Under the pieces are notes generated by a model, which made no database searches, was not told the origin of the DNA, and saw nothing but the letters and a program-made list of their open reading frames with translations. Position numbers and translations under genes: made by a program. DNA of 54,106 bases from contig FLMG01000261.1 in NCBI GenBank assembly GCA_900088475.1, forward strand, positions 155,387 through 209,492, written 5' to 3'. Source of the stretch: Hyphochytrium catenoides. Lineage: Eukaryota > Sar > Hyphochytriomycetes > Hyphochytriales > Hyphochytriaceae. The stretch's first letter is position 1. Every line of letters starts with the position of its first letter. Shown here piece by piece: positions 11,386-24,700 of this stretch.

Positions 11386-14300
11386 ATGGCTGGGGGCACT
11401 GAGGACAGTTCCGTCGTACGTCAGCTATCTCACCATTTTTGGCCTGCTTCTGTTTTGCAAAAGAAACTCTGCTTGTAGGGCTAGTATATAGGAAAGTTGT
11501 GCTCTGCAACCGTCTCCGCTTTACTCATTTTTCTTCTCTTTCTGCCCGATTCAGTACACGTCGTTGGGGGCAACCCTAGTCCTGCTGGTTGCCTTCTATG
11601 CCTTCGCTGCTCCATTTCACGACTGGACAGAGCTCAGAAGGGAGTGGACACCCTACGTTTACTGCTCTTTGTACCTCTATTGGTGGCTTCTTTCTGCCAT
11701 TGCTTTTCATGCGTCCGGTAACCTCTCAGGGCTTTTGGACTACGACATAAAACAGCCGGTGAGTCAATAATGGGCGATTGACGAATAAGCCACTGAAACA
11801 AGGATATAGAGAAAGACTTGAGCAACTATTTAAGGGTCGATGCTATGGCTTGCTACTTGTAGCATGTGGTATGTTATGGAAGGATCATGGTCTATCCCTC
11901 CCACGGCTACATCTACAAAGCGTAGCTCATTGTTTACACCCGCTAAGGTCACTCTTCTATCTCCACGCCCAGATCTCCTTGTTCTTCCCGATTTTTGGAG
12001 TAACCGTGGTGCTCCTACTGGTGGTCGAGCTTATCCTGGTCCTTGCCCGACAAGTCCTTACTTTCTTCAACAACAACTCCTTGCAGCGAATCAGGTGGCT
12101 CCTCTTACTGCAGAGTCTTTCCTGTCAGCTTTTACTCTACTTGATCACCCTAACCTTCCTATGTACCTATTTAGCGCAATTACCTCTCTCGTTCTCTCAG
12201 GTTCAGTCTTTTCTTGTTGGTTGCTGTTTATCCCTCCTAGTCTCTCTCTTTCTCACCTTCCGAAGGATGCTCTTCGGGTTCCTGAGATTAGCTTCCTGCT
12301 GCTCTTTTCAGCGTAATGCACAGTATTACCACAGTCATTTTCAATGCCGGGCTCGTTAGTGTCGCTTGCTGTCTTGTCTTTCTGGAATGCGATGGAGAGC
12401 TTTCGCAGGTTTGCTACTCAGTGTCCTTTACCGCTTAAGTGTATACGTTATGATAGATCCAGATGATTGGGTTGTTCATCTATGATAGACTGCTATCATT
12501 CTCTCAGCTTGCCTTGTTTTTAGCTGACCACCAGCGTGCTAATGCGTTGATGCCAATTGTCAACGATTTTAGACGAAGGCAGACGTCCTGACGAGTAAAC
12601 AAATGGCTTGCTCGAGTATCTTCGATTTCACCTCAAAAGGCATCAAGCTCACCGGGCCGTCCAGGTAGAGTTCCATTTGTCCTTAACATCATCTCAGAGC
12701 AAGATAGAACACGCGGGGCTTCCATGCCGTCTCTGACTCGAACGTCTGCCTGAAGTTGCCCTGTCTTATTAAGCTTCTTTGCTGCGGTAGTATTTCACTC
12801 CCTTGTACCGTTAGCTGTATGACTTCATGCTAATCCTAGATGTAGTTGGAATGTAGTCCTTTTGGTATGGTGTACTGGCATGGTCCTTGTCATCGCTACT
12901 TTTCTTGTCGAGTGGCTCGCGTGGTATTCCTTCTTCTACGAGGATCAGTACAGTCCGCAGGATTACGTAGATGACAACACGAAAGCCCCTTCTGTGTCAG
13001 AGGCTCTTCCAATGGTGTCCTGGTATTCGATGGTTATGTTTGACGTGGTCTTTGACGTAAGTGCTACCTCCGAAGTTAGCCGTCATCCGTCCCTTGTACC
13101 AGCGATTTCTCCTCCGTCAAACCTTCGCTTCTTCTCTTTCCCCCATTCCAGTCAGATGCCCTTTCCTCCATACTCTGGCCTATCACACTCTGTCTTTTCT
13201 TTGGACCCCGTTCATTTGAGTTGATCTGCCAAACAAGACTGGACTTACTAAACTTTTGCAAACGTCAATTTCTGTCATGTCACCGAAAATATCAGTTGTC
13301 CTTCATCATTAATGACCGGCCTTACTTTGCTATGTACCGCTAACCGGCTGAGATGCTCTTTTTGCCCTCATTCTTGTCTCACGATAGCTGCTGATCTCCC
13401 TTAAAGTCTTCTTGGGAAGGTAAGGATCACTTTGAGTTCCTGATGCTACTAGAGTCCCTCTTGCCACTTACACTTCCCAATGTATTCATCTGTTTGTTTG
13501 GTCAGATTCGACCGTCGTATCATGCAGGCGGCCATTCATAAGGACACTCCACCAATATTTGAACATCTTGCTCATAAAGAAGAACTCTGGCGTAAGTAAA
13601 AAACGAGGACTTGTTGTTAATATCGTTGTCTACCTCAATTCTGTGACCCTTGTGTGTACAGAACCTTTACGACTTTTGCATATGGTTTACTGCTAGCTCC
13701 TGTGCCATGAGGCTTCACGTCAACGTCGTTTTCTACGCTCCAAATGTGGTTGCTCTTACATTCCTGTCCTATGAACTATTCCAGGAAGCTTTGCAAGTCT
13801 AACGTCATTCTCTCATACCTAGTTGACTTTATGGCTGACTGCGGAGATGGCTTCAACTCAAGCTATCAGGTTGCTCGAATGTTAGCACAGCCCAAGCTAG
13901 AGGTGACGTATAAGGCTAGGAAAGATCCGACAGCAACTAGGGGCTCACAAGGAGCCTTGGAAGAAAAAGAAGATGATGAGGATTTGTCGACATATGAGTC
14001 GATGGTCCTCCCTCGTGGCGATTGTCTGGTAATTGGGGGAGATCTGGCATACCACCACCCGACCGCAGATAACTATGAGGTATTTCTTGCTCGCGTACTG
14101 CTTCTCTACTGCCAGGATGTTTCTCACTGAATTAAAGCGGATCTGGACATATAACTTCTGCCGCTTTCCATTAGCCTATGGTGAATGCCGCTTTCCATTA
14201 GCCTATGGTGGACCTCTCGCCAAACCCGTGCAAATGTCGCATCCTTGGTCTGGCTTTTGACTTTTCCCTCCAGCTCTGCGAAGCGTTTAGCCTCATGCGT

Positions 14301-17300
14301 TCTCTGTCCCGCAACTTGATGTTAGAGGCGTTTCTGGCGCGTGTTTGAGTACGCGATGATCCCTCCTCGAAACTATAACCCAGAGCAGATAGCCATTCAG
14401 AAGCCCCATATACCTGAAGGGCACGCTTCACTGAGCGAATACCCTGGGCCTACTGCCTTCTGCATACCAGGTACTTGTCTAACCCCAGCTGATATGCTTG
14501 GCATTAGAGCTTCATGCCTTACTTCATTTTATCCCTACTAACCCCAGCACCGTTTGCCTTGGAGTTTTGCTTAAAATATGATGAGGGATGTGCTCTCAAG
14601 CCGTATGCATACTATTAGGCAACCACGACTGGTATGATGGGCTGGGCACTTTCCTACGCTTTGTTTGCCACAGGAATTGGTTGGGAGGTTGGCTCCTACC
14701 TCAGTCTTCGTCTTACTTCGCACTCAAGCTGCCTAACGGCTGGTGGCTCTTTGGCTGTGACTTGGCACTGGAGGATGACCTGGACTTGCCCCAATACAAG
14801 TTCTTTGCAGATGTATGTTTGGGAACTCATCTATAATACCTCAGGTTCCCCTAACCTTACGGACGAGCTCATTGCCATCCTCGTATACCTCTCTTCCGCC
14901 GCGTCTCCTCCACCTCTTACGCTGCCGCTATAATGACCTCTCAAACCTCCCTTCTTAACTGTAACCCTAAGACACCCAACCAAAGAGCTTAGGCTACTTG
15001 TTTATGTTCACTCTCCTTACCTTGGTAGATTGCAACATCCCGAATGAAACCCTCAGATCGGGTGATCCTAGTAACGCATGAGCCTAATTGGATACTTGAT
15101 GCCTATCACAGACAAACCACAGGTGGGTCAGAGACATATAGGGAATTCTAGGGACATCACGCTCTTTTCAAAGGCTACTCACTGTCTGCAAACCCGCCAA
15201 GTTTTTAACCTGGGATACATGACCCTATTTAAATGCCTCTAACGCCACACTTTTCTCTACAGGGGAGAACCTCCGCCACCTCATAAATGTTGTCCTAACG
15301 AACCGTGTTGCCTTGAGGTAAGTGAGGAGTGGAAATAGAAGCAGGAAGAGAACAGGTCTGGAAAGAGAAGACAAAGGAGGACGAGGACACGCTCCCAAAC
15401 AGTAATTTTTTGAATACGATAACCTAACTATGTTTTTACACAGGCTGGCTGGAGACATCCACAACTATCAGCGACACTCCCCTCTGCAAGTAAGCGCAGA
15501 AGGATTGGCCTCCCCTTTATGGCGTTGCTTCTTAAACTCTCCTCTAAACTGGCTATTCTTTCTTTCTCAGAGCGATAGGGATTTGTTTGCATGGGCAGGA
15601 CAGGAGCAGAAGCCACCCCGTGCACAGTCCTTCGTGGCGCTCAATACACAACCAGATCAAGTTACAAGAGATGGGCCCAGCAGGGAAACCGACGCGCGTA
15701 ACAGAGCCGAGATCATTGGAGATGTGTTCCCTTCCCTGATTTCGAGCGCGTCTGCTTCTTCTCTTGCTCTCTCTCCCCGGTACTCATCCTCTTTCTTCTC
15801 TCTAACAAGAGAGCAGCGCTATCACCAGCCTCCTGTGCCATCTAAGCACCCAGTACTGGTGGTTGCAGGAGGGGGTGGTGCCTTTCTCCATCCAACTCAC
15901 GCTCCTGATATGGAGGGCATCAATGTTGACGGGGTTACCTACAAGAGGAAAGCCACATTTCCCTCAGAGACGGTTTCCAGGTACGATACGACAGAATGGA
16001 CCAGACGGTGGTGGGCAAGAGATGATCATAGAGACCCACAATAAGCGCTTGGTACTAGAAAGAAGAGAGTTACCAAAGCGGGGATTGGCACTTTATCAGC
16101 TCACAGCTTTTATCCAGGCAGTATGCCCTACTTAACATCTTTGGCTTTCGCAAGCGTCATTGGCGAATAGACTTTGTCAGCGCTATCACGGTGAGATTTT
16201 TGGGTCTAAGTTGTCTTGTCAGGAATGCGCTGATTAACGCCGCCGTAATGAATGTTCTACCGTGTGACTGCTCTCTCATCTCTATCGCCCCTATCCTGTC
16301 AGTACTTTGGCCTTGCCCTATCCCTATTACCTCAGTGCAAGACAAGAATGTACCACGTAAGTTACTTGTACGCGCCCTGCTTATTTTCCGGACTCTTGTA
16401 TGGATCGCACCGTCATGGGAGTCCTTCAGTGATGCTTCCACTCATCGCCATGGCGGCATGTCATTATTCAAAAGAGCGATGAGGAGTGTTTGCGCAGCCT
16501 GCGGCCACCTCTGCTAATCCCTAGCTCTTCTGTTATCCTTTTGTAGGACACTAATGGGACATTTCTGAGCCGCTTTATCTCAACTGTGTTTGAGATGGAG
16601 AGGACCCTCCTTCTGGAGTCATACGTCTCTCTCGGAGCGATGATCATGCTTTCTATGCACCTGGTGCTGTTCTCGGACTTCCGGTACGGGGCCTCTGCCG
16701 GCCGGTCGTTGTTTAAAGTCTTATTCACCTTCAGCCGGTCTCGTTCCTTCAAGCATCTGCTACTGTGCCGTGTCTACTGTCTTGCAACTGTGCTGAAACT
16801 TCTCATCTGTTTTCATCGTTTCGGGACTCCTTTCATTAGATCGACGCCAACGCGGCTCTTGTCAGGGATATGTCACTGCTTCTGCCACGTCACAGCTGCC
16901 TTAGGAACAGCAGCCGCGTTGGAGTCAATTATTGATCTTGGCATATCAGGGTGGGTACCATTCCCTCTCAGTATGGGACCACTTTTCTTCTGTTCTTATT
17001 ACTTTGGTCACTCCTATGTTTGTAAATCTTTGTTCTTAACACACATAATGCTTTTGCTATGATTCATAGCGGCGGCCTAGGGACGCAAGGCCTTGACTCC
17101 ATCTGGCGGTTGCTGACTGCGAAGCTACCACAAGAAGTTCCTGAAGACTTGTCGGCTTACGATCTCTTGGGGTTGGGAAGGACACTTATCCAACTTATTC
17201 ATCAACTTACAGTCCTCTATAATGGTATCCACCTTCTCCAAACTTTTCCACCTTCCAGGCCTTCGTTCACTGCTCTCGAGCACCTCTAGCTCATGGAAGT

Positions 17301-18532
17301 TTACTCTTCTGTATGGATTGGTACTTTTTGGGATTGTAGTTCAGTCCTTACTGAACTCCACCTTGTTGCATAATCCTCATGTCTAATGCCTCTTAAATTG
17401 CACTTCACTAGTCCCCGAGATGCATGCTGAGGTTCGGATTAAGGTTAGTGAAGGGCTTGTGAATTGCTTTATGTCATTATTCAGTCTGAACATGGCATGC
17501 CATGTGGACATGCGTCATGGCCCCTGTCAGACGAAGTGATCATTCGCAACGTCCCAAGCTTTGCTCCCCTACGTTTCTCTCAGCCATTCGCCTCACTGTT
17601 GCGCCGGACTTGCTAGGCTTGTAAGAGCGGCTTTGACTCTTTGAGCAGAGGGGAAGCAATCACTTTTTATGTCACGTGGTTCCTCTACTACTTTATTATG
17701 GTGAGTGCCAATACCCGGTTGTTTCACATCTCTCTTCTTGGAGACAGACGTCACAGTTACTGCCGCCCACTTGCTTATCTCTCGCCCCAACCTTATACAC
17801 TGCGGTGCTGTATTTCTGAGTTCAAATTCTTAGCGTTTCTTGTTAGTGATTAACACCCGTTAATCCCAAGGCGGCGCCCGTCTGTGCTGTAGTCTTCGGG
17901 ACTTATCTCTACGTATCAGTCAACTTTTTTGGAGTCCACTATAACGAGGCTTTCTCGTCATTGAAAATTGAGAACTACAAGCACATCGTCCGCATACATA
18001 TCAACAGTGAAGGGGAGTGCGAAGTGTTCACATTAGGAGTGGAGAAGGTGCCTAAGAAGTGGATAAGGTCAGTCAGCGCGAACACCTGTTTTGGTTTTGT
18101 TGCTCTCGCTTGTCTCTGTGGCTCACTACCCATCGCGAGCGCTTCATTGGAGCTTCTTTTATTCTTCTGCTCTCGTCCCTGGGCTTCATATCTCTCAGCA
18201 CTATATCTGACTTGAGACACGACATGCACCCTCGTCCTCCTCATTACTTTCTCTATCTTCACCAAATTTACCTAGCTACTGATCGCTGAACCCCTTCTCC
18301 TCTTGTGCATGTATCTTTTAGGGATGACCAATGGTCTGGAAGCAACCGACTTAGACACCTTCACGGCGAGATCCCTTCCTATCAGCATCATAGACCCAGT
18401 AGGTGGCAGCCGCGGAATAGCAGGCTTGAGGATATTCTGAGGATTGATTTCGATGAGACCGCCGGTGAAGAAGAGAAGAGGAAAAGGAAGGACCGGTACG
18501 AAGTAAAGGTGGTTGACTACTTTAGCGTATAA
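11386..18532 (+). CDS. Multi-pass membrane metallophosphoesterase (calcineurin-like, plant/alga type)
   Basis: A calcineurin-like phosphoesterase domain is embedded between membrane helices. Exons: 11386-11415, 11555-11758, 11973-12094, 12312-12408, 12573-12664, 12846-13056, 13388-13419, 13506-13591, 13823-14079, 14326-14470, 14619-14812, 15029-15122, 15263-15317, 15444-15489, 15571-15980, 16118-16190, 16303-16356, 16547-16683, 16840-16950, 17070-17224, 17412-17443, 17485-17525, 17649-17700, 17871-18067 and 18322-18532. Total 1046 codons with stop. Helices lie at the N-terminus (exons 2-6) and again after the enzyme domain. Metal-ligand motifs are in order: FMADCGDGFNSSY (~295), GGDLAYHH (~365), GNHD (~426), VTHEP (~507), GDIHNYQRH (~543) and GGGGAFLHP (~655). 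The C-terminal NEAFSSLKIENYK...VPKKW block matches my memory of plant homologues of about 1000 aa. Substrate unknown. The 10-residue first exon, exon 22 and its junction with exon 23 are the weakest calls. A Ser-rich stretch inside the 15571-15980 exon may be a lineage-specific loop. Confidence 0.88.
14159..14212. repeat. 27-bp tandem duplication inside an intron
   Basis: Two adjacent 27-base copies, 14159-14185 and 14186-14212, differ at one base. They lie in the metallophosphoesterase intron 14080-14325 and look like a recent local duplication. Confidence 0.9.
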
Positions 18533-18754
18533 TTCAGAGAGAGATAGGATACAGAAGTGAGAGTGAGAATAGCCTTTGATGATCTCTATTCGACCTTGCT
18601 GGGGCGAAGGTGAGAGAGGGTCACAAGAGACCAAAAGGAAGCAGGCAACGAGTAGCACAGGTGTGGGACCAGGGACTAGATTTTTTGTAATGCTTTCGCC
18701 TCACTAGCGAACTTACAACTCTCTATTGGCAAAACAATGTCTATATTTGTAGCG

Positions 18755-21700
18755 TCATCTCCCTGCAGCACTGGCTGCCCTTTCTGCTGCCGCCATCATA
18801 GCGGCCGAGAGATTTCTTAGCAAAGCGCGAGTGGTTAGGGAGAGAGAAGCTAGTAGAGATGCAGTCCAGCTTGCTCTTGTTAGCTGAGAACGGGTGGCAA
18901 GCTTCACTCGTTGATTCTTGAGATCTTTGTTTTGAGCTCCGCTTTCCCTGCTGGCACCTGCTTCATCTTCTCGCTTCACCCTCTCTCTCTCCTCTTCGTC
19001 TCGCTTCATCTTCTCTCGGTACTGTGCCGCTGCTGCCTGGACTTCCGCCTCTGTGTCATTGAAGTCTATTGCACCGGGTATTTTGAACGGCCTTGACGGT
19101 TCCCTATGTAAAACATATTCGCACATGCTGCGAAGGTCGTTCCTACCACCCAATGGATCTGTTGGGCATAGCGTGGAGGAAACCAGAGGAGCAACCTCAG
19201 CAGGATACAAGAAAGAAAGAGCTCAATCGACCACGACCAAGGCTTATGACGATAAAAGGGGCTGTATTGTGGACATATAGGAAACACTGCTTAGCGAGAA
19301 AGGATAATCGTCTGCAAGACCGTGTTGAGATCAAAGAGAGCATCTTTGGTACCTCTTTCCACCTCCTGGCACAAATCTTGGTACTGCTCCTTGAGGGCGC
19401 AAATCTCACACGCAGCCGTCTTCGTACAGAGAGGACATGAAGAAATAGTCTCGCAGTCCTTGTACTTCTTGTATGGCCTGGAAAGGGAATGGTGAGAAAC
19501 ACCCAAGGACCTCGTAAGAAGACAGGAGGAAACTAAGGCTTCTCATGGTCAGGTATCAATTGTTGGCAAGAAGATGACAATTAGAGAGTAAACATCAGGC
19601 ATTCCTACATACAATGGTCCGCAAGACGGGCACGTGTTAAAGATAGGGTTGAATTAGAAAAGGAAAGGAGAGCGACGAGCAGGAGTTGGCTAAAACGGGG
19701 ACGAGAAGTTCAAGGGCCATCAAAGTAAAGTCGCGTCTGCATGTGTGATCCCCAGAGGTCCACTTACTGCTCATAGCAGCTCAACTGGCGAAGTACTTTC
19801 ATTGCATCCGCATCTGCTTTGACGGCACTGACGTAGCTGCTTTCCAACTCACTGCGGTATCAGCTTCAGTACACTCTGTCTGATTGAATCCTTCCATCTC
19901 TGCTTGCTCTCTCCCTGACCGGTGAAATCCAACTTCTACCTCAATATCTTTGTGGCTCCTAAAGTGCTCCGTATCTTGTATGTCATTCTTTCACTCTTCG
20001 CTAACCCTTCACACTCACCTCAATCTATTTTCTGGCCGGACGGTAACCATCGTTGTTCCCTCGCCACAGTGGACGTGCTTCACCTTTCCTACGCCTTCGT
20101 CTGCAGCTGAGGTGCCCAGCACTTCCACCTGACCCAGGTGCAGATATTCAATCTATGCGCAGCACAAATAGCAAAGAAATGTAATAAGACACTAAGCGGA
20201 CGAGCGGAAGGCTGGTGATGTTGATGATAGAGGTTAGGAAGAAAATGGTCAGGGGTAGTGCTGTTCAATATGTCCTCTCCATCATCCCCAAAGTCTCTCG
20301 GTTGCTCATAGCCTTTGTGCGTTCCACCTATTCAATTGTCGAGAGGGCGCTACCTTGTCCACAACTATTGAGATGTATCGTCCATAGCTTCGAGCGGGAA
20401 GATCCCACCTGTGAGGTTAGGGTGACCCATTTATGTCACATATAGGACACAAGTTAGAAAAAGACAAGAAGCGTGTCAGCCGAGTCTCTACCTAGATGAG
20501 AGTGACTGTAGCGTTACGGAGCATGCTAGGATGGGAGGCCGGAAATCCGACCAGGACTAAGACGGGCCGTAAACAGAGGAACATACGTGAGACTGCTTCT
20601 AACAGACTGACACAATTTGATCCAAGGACACATAAGATAGAAAGGAGGTAGTGATGAAAGAAGCATGAAAGAAGACAGAAGAAGACAAAGGCATCCATCG
20701 GCTGGTCGAAGCTGCCGAGGAAGGCCGACCAGATATCACCTGAGAACCATACCGCCTGACTTGAACTTTGTGTAGGTAACAGATGTCGATATTGTCGCGT
20801 CAAGAGGACTACGACCGCCTTTAGATTGCAAATATGTGCCAGATTGCCGGAGAGAAGGAGCCCAGGAGGTGTCAGAACAGAGTTGAGAGCAACTTCAAAC
20901 GAGAGGAAAGAAGAAGGGCAGAGGAAGGCACAGCTCCAGTGACTCGCCAGCAGAGTCTTGAAACACGTGGCACTGCATGCTATGAAGTGAGGAGGCGCGT
21001 CCATAATATTATTCCTAGCTAATGCTAACCTTTCTCTGTGGTTAGAGGAGGCTTCTTTTCCGAAAGAAGTACATAACAAGGGAATAGTCTCGACTGATAC
21101 TCATCCTCCTTCAACGACTTGTCAAACGGCTTGTCCGTGCGGTTACATATTCTAACGCTGTAGACGTGGGAGAGAGTCCCAAGATCCACCTTGAGGGCAA
21201 AAAGACACGGAGAGACAACCGGGTGGAGCATACAAGCAAGATACAGTGAGATAATACGGGAGGTGGGACGAGTCTGACAAGAGAGGAATAACAACGAAGG
21301 CCCTGATTCTTACGATCCGCCTATAAGACCCCTATTCCCAGAGTGTAAAGCTGTCTTTAGAGTCAAGAAAGAGTAAAGAGGTTTAAGAAGCATGGAGAAA
21401 GGCTAAAAGGTCGTCGTATCTTGTCCCTCAACAATGGGCACTGAAGAGATGTAGTACGCGCAGAAACTGGGGTTGACTTTAACTTTATCATGGAGGCGGA
21501 CTCGAGGAAGGAATGACGAGTAGCGGAGCACTGAGAAGAGTAACAATTCTGTCTCACCTGCCACCACGGTCGGTCATCTCGCTGGGCACGTTATGAGTCC
21601 AAGAACAGAAGATAGTGATTGAGTCAACGGGAATCAGTCAGTAGCAAATACAATACAGTGACGGAGTAGAATAAAGTGGTACGACGTAGTAGGGAGGCGA

Positions 21701-24700
21701 CCTGAAGCGAGAGATGAGAAATCAGTCCTTCACCTGTGTATGGGTGCAATTCTCCTCGCCGTAGCAGTTGAGATTCCCGTCATTGGCGTACAATGCCTTT
21801 CAGGATGCAGGTGGAAAGTGTCAGGAACAACATGGAACATCGCATGCGGACGAGACGAACTAGGGAACAATAGACGCTGCGCTATTAACTATCCTTAAGT
21901 CACATATAATGAACAGAGGATGAAAACATTCTTGGCCAAAGAGAGCTCTAGCCGTACTTCTCTCTTGTTATAGACCGAGCTCTGATACGCCGGGCGACGG
22001 AGCGCAATGTTCGCTGGGGAAATGTGCAGGCATCTCACCAAACGCGGAAAAGGGATAAAACGCTCGGCGAGAGGATGTCCGCAACAGCTTAAGAAAGTAT
22101 TAGTGTACGTTGCGTTAAAAGGAGAGACGCTCTGACACAGAGGGAGATGGAAAGACGCCAACTCATGGTAGAGAGATACCAGCAAATACAAATTGGAAGA
22201 AGGAAACGACTTGTAGAAGTACAAGAGAAGGAGGACAAGGGTGAGAAGAAAGAGATAGGGAGGAAGTAGCCTGGGCGTTTACCCATTATCGTTTGTTCCC
22301 CACGTGTACAGCTCACCCTCTTGAGTGAGGACGGCGGTGTGACTGGTCCCACAGCTTACTTGAGTCCCACACTGTTGAGAAAAAATGTAGATAGGTAGAG
22401 GTCGATTGAGCAAAGAGTGGAGGTTACTAAGAGTGAACAGTGACAAGACAGAAAGAAAATTATATTGCTTCTTCCATGGAAGAAGCTATGGAAGCGTTGG
22501 AAAGAGACAGAGAGAGAAAAGGAAGAGATGAGCTAGCCCAAGGCGACCCGATCCACATAAGGTGTCAAGTGCCCTTTCCTTACCTTCCCCAGTTTGGATA
22601 AAATCGCTATCTCCGTGAATACAGGGCAGAAGACACCTACAGCACCAGGAAGGTAACTATGTTAGAGCAAGACAGCCTTGAATGCTAGGCTAGATCTACG
22701 CAATCCATTCAAGCTAACATGAAGAGGTCAGGAACAGCAGCGGCCCGCTAAAAAGAGAACAACTATGGCTAGTTTTTTACAGTATCGGCATGATCGATAC
22801 ACAAAGATGGATGACAAGTGCAGACATCAGCTCCCTCGTGCTTGAGACAACCTAGAGCTTGTGCAGTCCCTGCCACGTAAACCTTTCCTCCGACGAACAC
22901 CTCATCATCGTTGGCGTTACTTCTGTCTCTTCTTCCTCCGTTCGTTTGTCCTTCTTTCCTTTCAACCACCGTCACGACTGCCGAATGATAGCCACCACAA
23001 GAAACCTTAAAATTGAGAGGTGGCCACAAAGTGATGACCGGAGAGAGTGCGCGTGAAGGATTGAGTTGATGAGTAAGAGAGAGTCAGAGAGAGAACTTGA
23101 GTGAGTGGTGAGTGGAGGAAGTGAGGGAAGAGGTGCATAGGAGACAACGTAGTGGGCGTCTACACTCTTAAGACAAACAACAGGATAAGCTACTGTTTAA
23201 GATAGGGAAGAGGAAGATGACTGGAGGGTTTGCGAGGGCCCACCTGCCACACTCTTTCATGAGTCAACCCTTGAACTAGAGTCGGCCTGAATAGAGTTCT
23301 AGAACGACCCTGGGAGGGGAGAAGAAGGCTCTCTTTCCTCTTGTCGTCGTCACCGAGGCCCAACCTGCCGCCATCGTTACTACCCCATACCCAGAGCTGA
23401 CCAGTGATCGAGACGGCAGCTGAGTGAGAGAACCCGCAGGAGACCTACTGCGACGGGAGGACGTAACACCGTTGTTGGTCAAGATATTCTTTATCGTTTT
23501 CAGCATTGAGATAAGCGATGGCCAAATAGGTCCGGCACATACGGCAGGTAGAAAACCGCATGATAAGAAAGGACGAAGCGGATTCCTGAAAGGACCTAGA
23601 AGAGGACTGCAGTCTCACAGTGAACAGGTCAAGAAAAACGGGAGAAGGATGAAAAATTCTCCCTTCACTTCCTTATACAAGTATTGGCTTGCCTGTCTTA
23701 TCTTGACTATCTCCGAGAAAGCGATTGGAAGAGGTTGGGAAGTGAACCATTCGTCGACTCCTTCTTCTTCCTCTCCTTCAACTTTGCCTTCATCTACCAT
23801 CGTTCTGTCAAGACCATGAGCCCAAGGATCTACCCCTAGCTTTCCGCCTCCTCCTGACCCCCAGGCATAGAGTGTGCCATCAAAGGTCACGGCTGCACTA
23901 TGAGAGTGGCCTAATGAAGAGCAACGGAGAGTGATGGCCATGAATTGGTGGGCGCTATCGTGAGACAAAGGAGAAGGTTGAGTCAAGAGATGTGAAGAGA
24001 AAATAACGAGAACAAGAGCAAAAAAGGAAAGACCAAGGGCATGACAGAAAAAAGCGACTTGAAGTCAACAAGCGCAGAGGAAAGACGCTCTCTGCTGACC
24101 GCAATCAACTTGGGCTATCCTTTCTCGCGCAAAAGCTCTTATCTTCTCGGGTCTTCCTCTATCAAGACCTGCAGTACTCTCCTCTCCATGGCCCAGACGG
24201 CCAACAAGACCTAGACCCCAAGAGTACACTTGACTAGAACCACAGGTCAGAATGGCACAAGCAACAACGATGCAGAAAAAGCAACAACGATGCAGAAAAA
24301 GGTGGGGAGAGAGGGGGAAAGCAGGCAGAGAGGAGGCAAGTAACGATAGAACGACGTCACTAGAAACTGGCCTACGTGTCAAATAGTTGCCTGATTTGGG
24401 GGATAGTAGACTGAGGGACGGTTTGAGACGTTAGACAAGGAGTCTCCGAGGGGGACACACATACCCTGAACGATGTAAAGCACACGCGTGGTACGAACCC
24501 ACAGCTACCTGTAGAGCAAGTGCGGAGAATCAACAAAATAAGAGATAGTGAAGGGAAGGAAAGCAAGAAGAAGCAAAACATACACGTTGTAGAAGGAAGG
24601 ACAGTTCTCATAGCACCGCCGTCGTAGTAGCTAGATGAAAAAAGGTAATAGCCACTCCCCTAAAGCAAGGCCCAATGCAGGAGGACAGGTGAGGCCAAGC

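Noticed and set aside
13592-13822. Extra exon reading NLYDFCIWF between two metallophosphoesterase exons
   Set aside because: It does not fit the phase on either side, whereas skipping it gives the conserved EELW-LDFMADCGDG junction.
15790-15820. A possible ~30-base intron inside the exon 15571-15980
   Set aside because: It could be spliced in phase but is shorter than any other intron here, and read-through is open; kept as coding.
20492-21079. A 195-codon minus-strand ORF
   Set aside because: It reads through introns and exons of the mosaic gene in the wrong frame; the real coding pieces there are 20818-20740 and 21189-21030.
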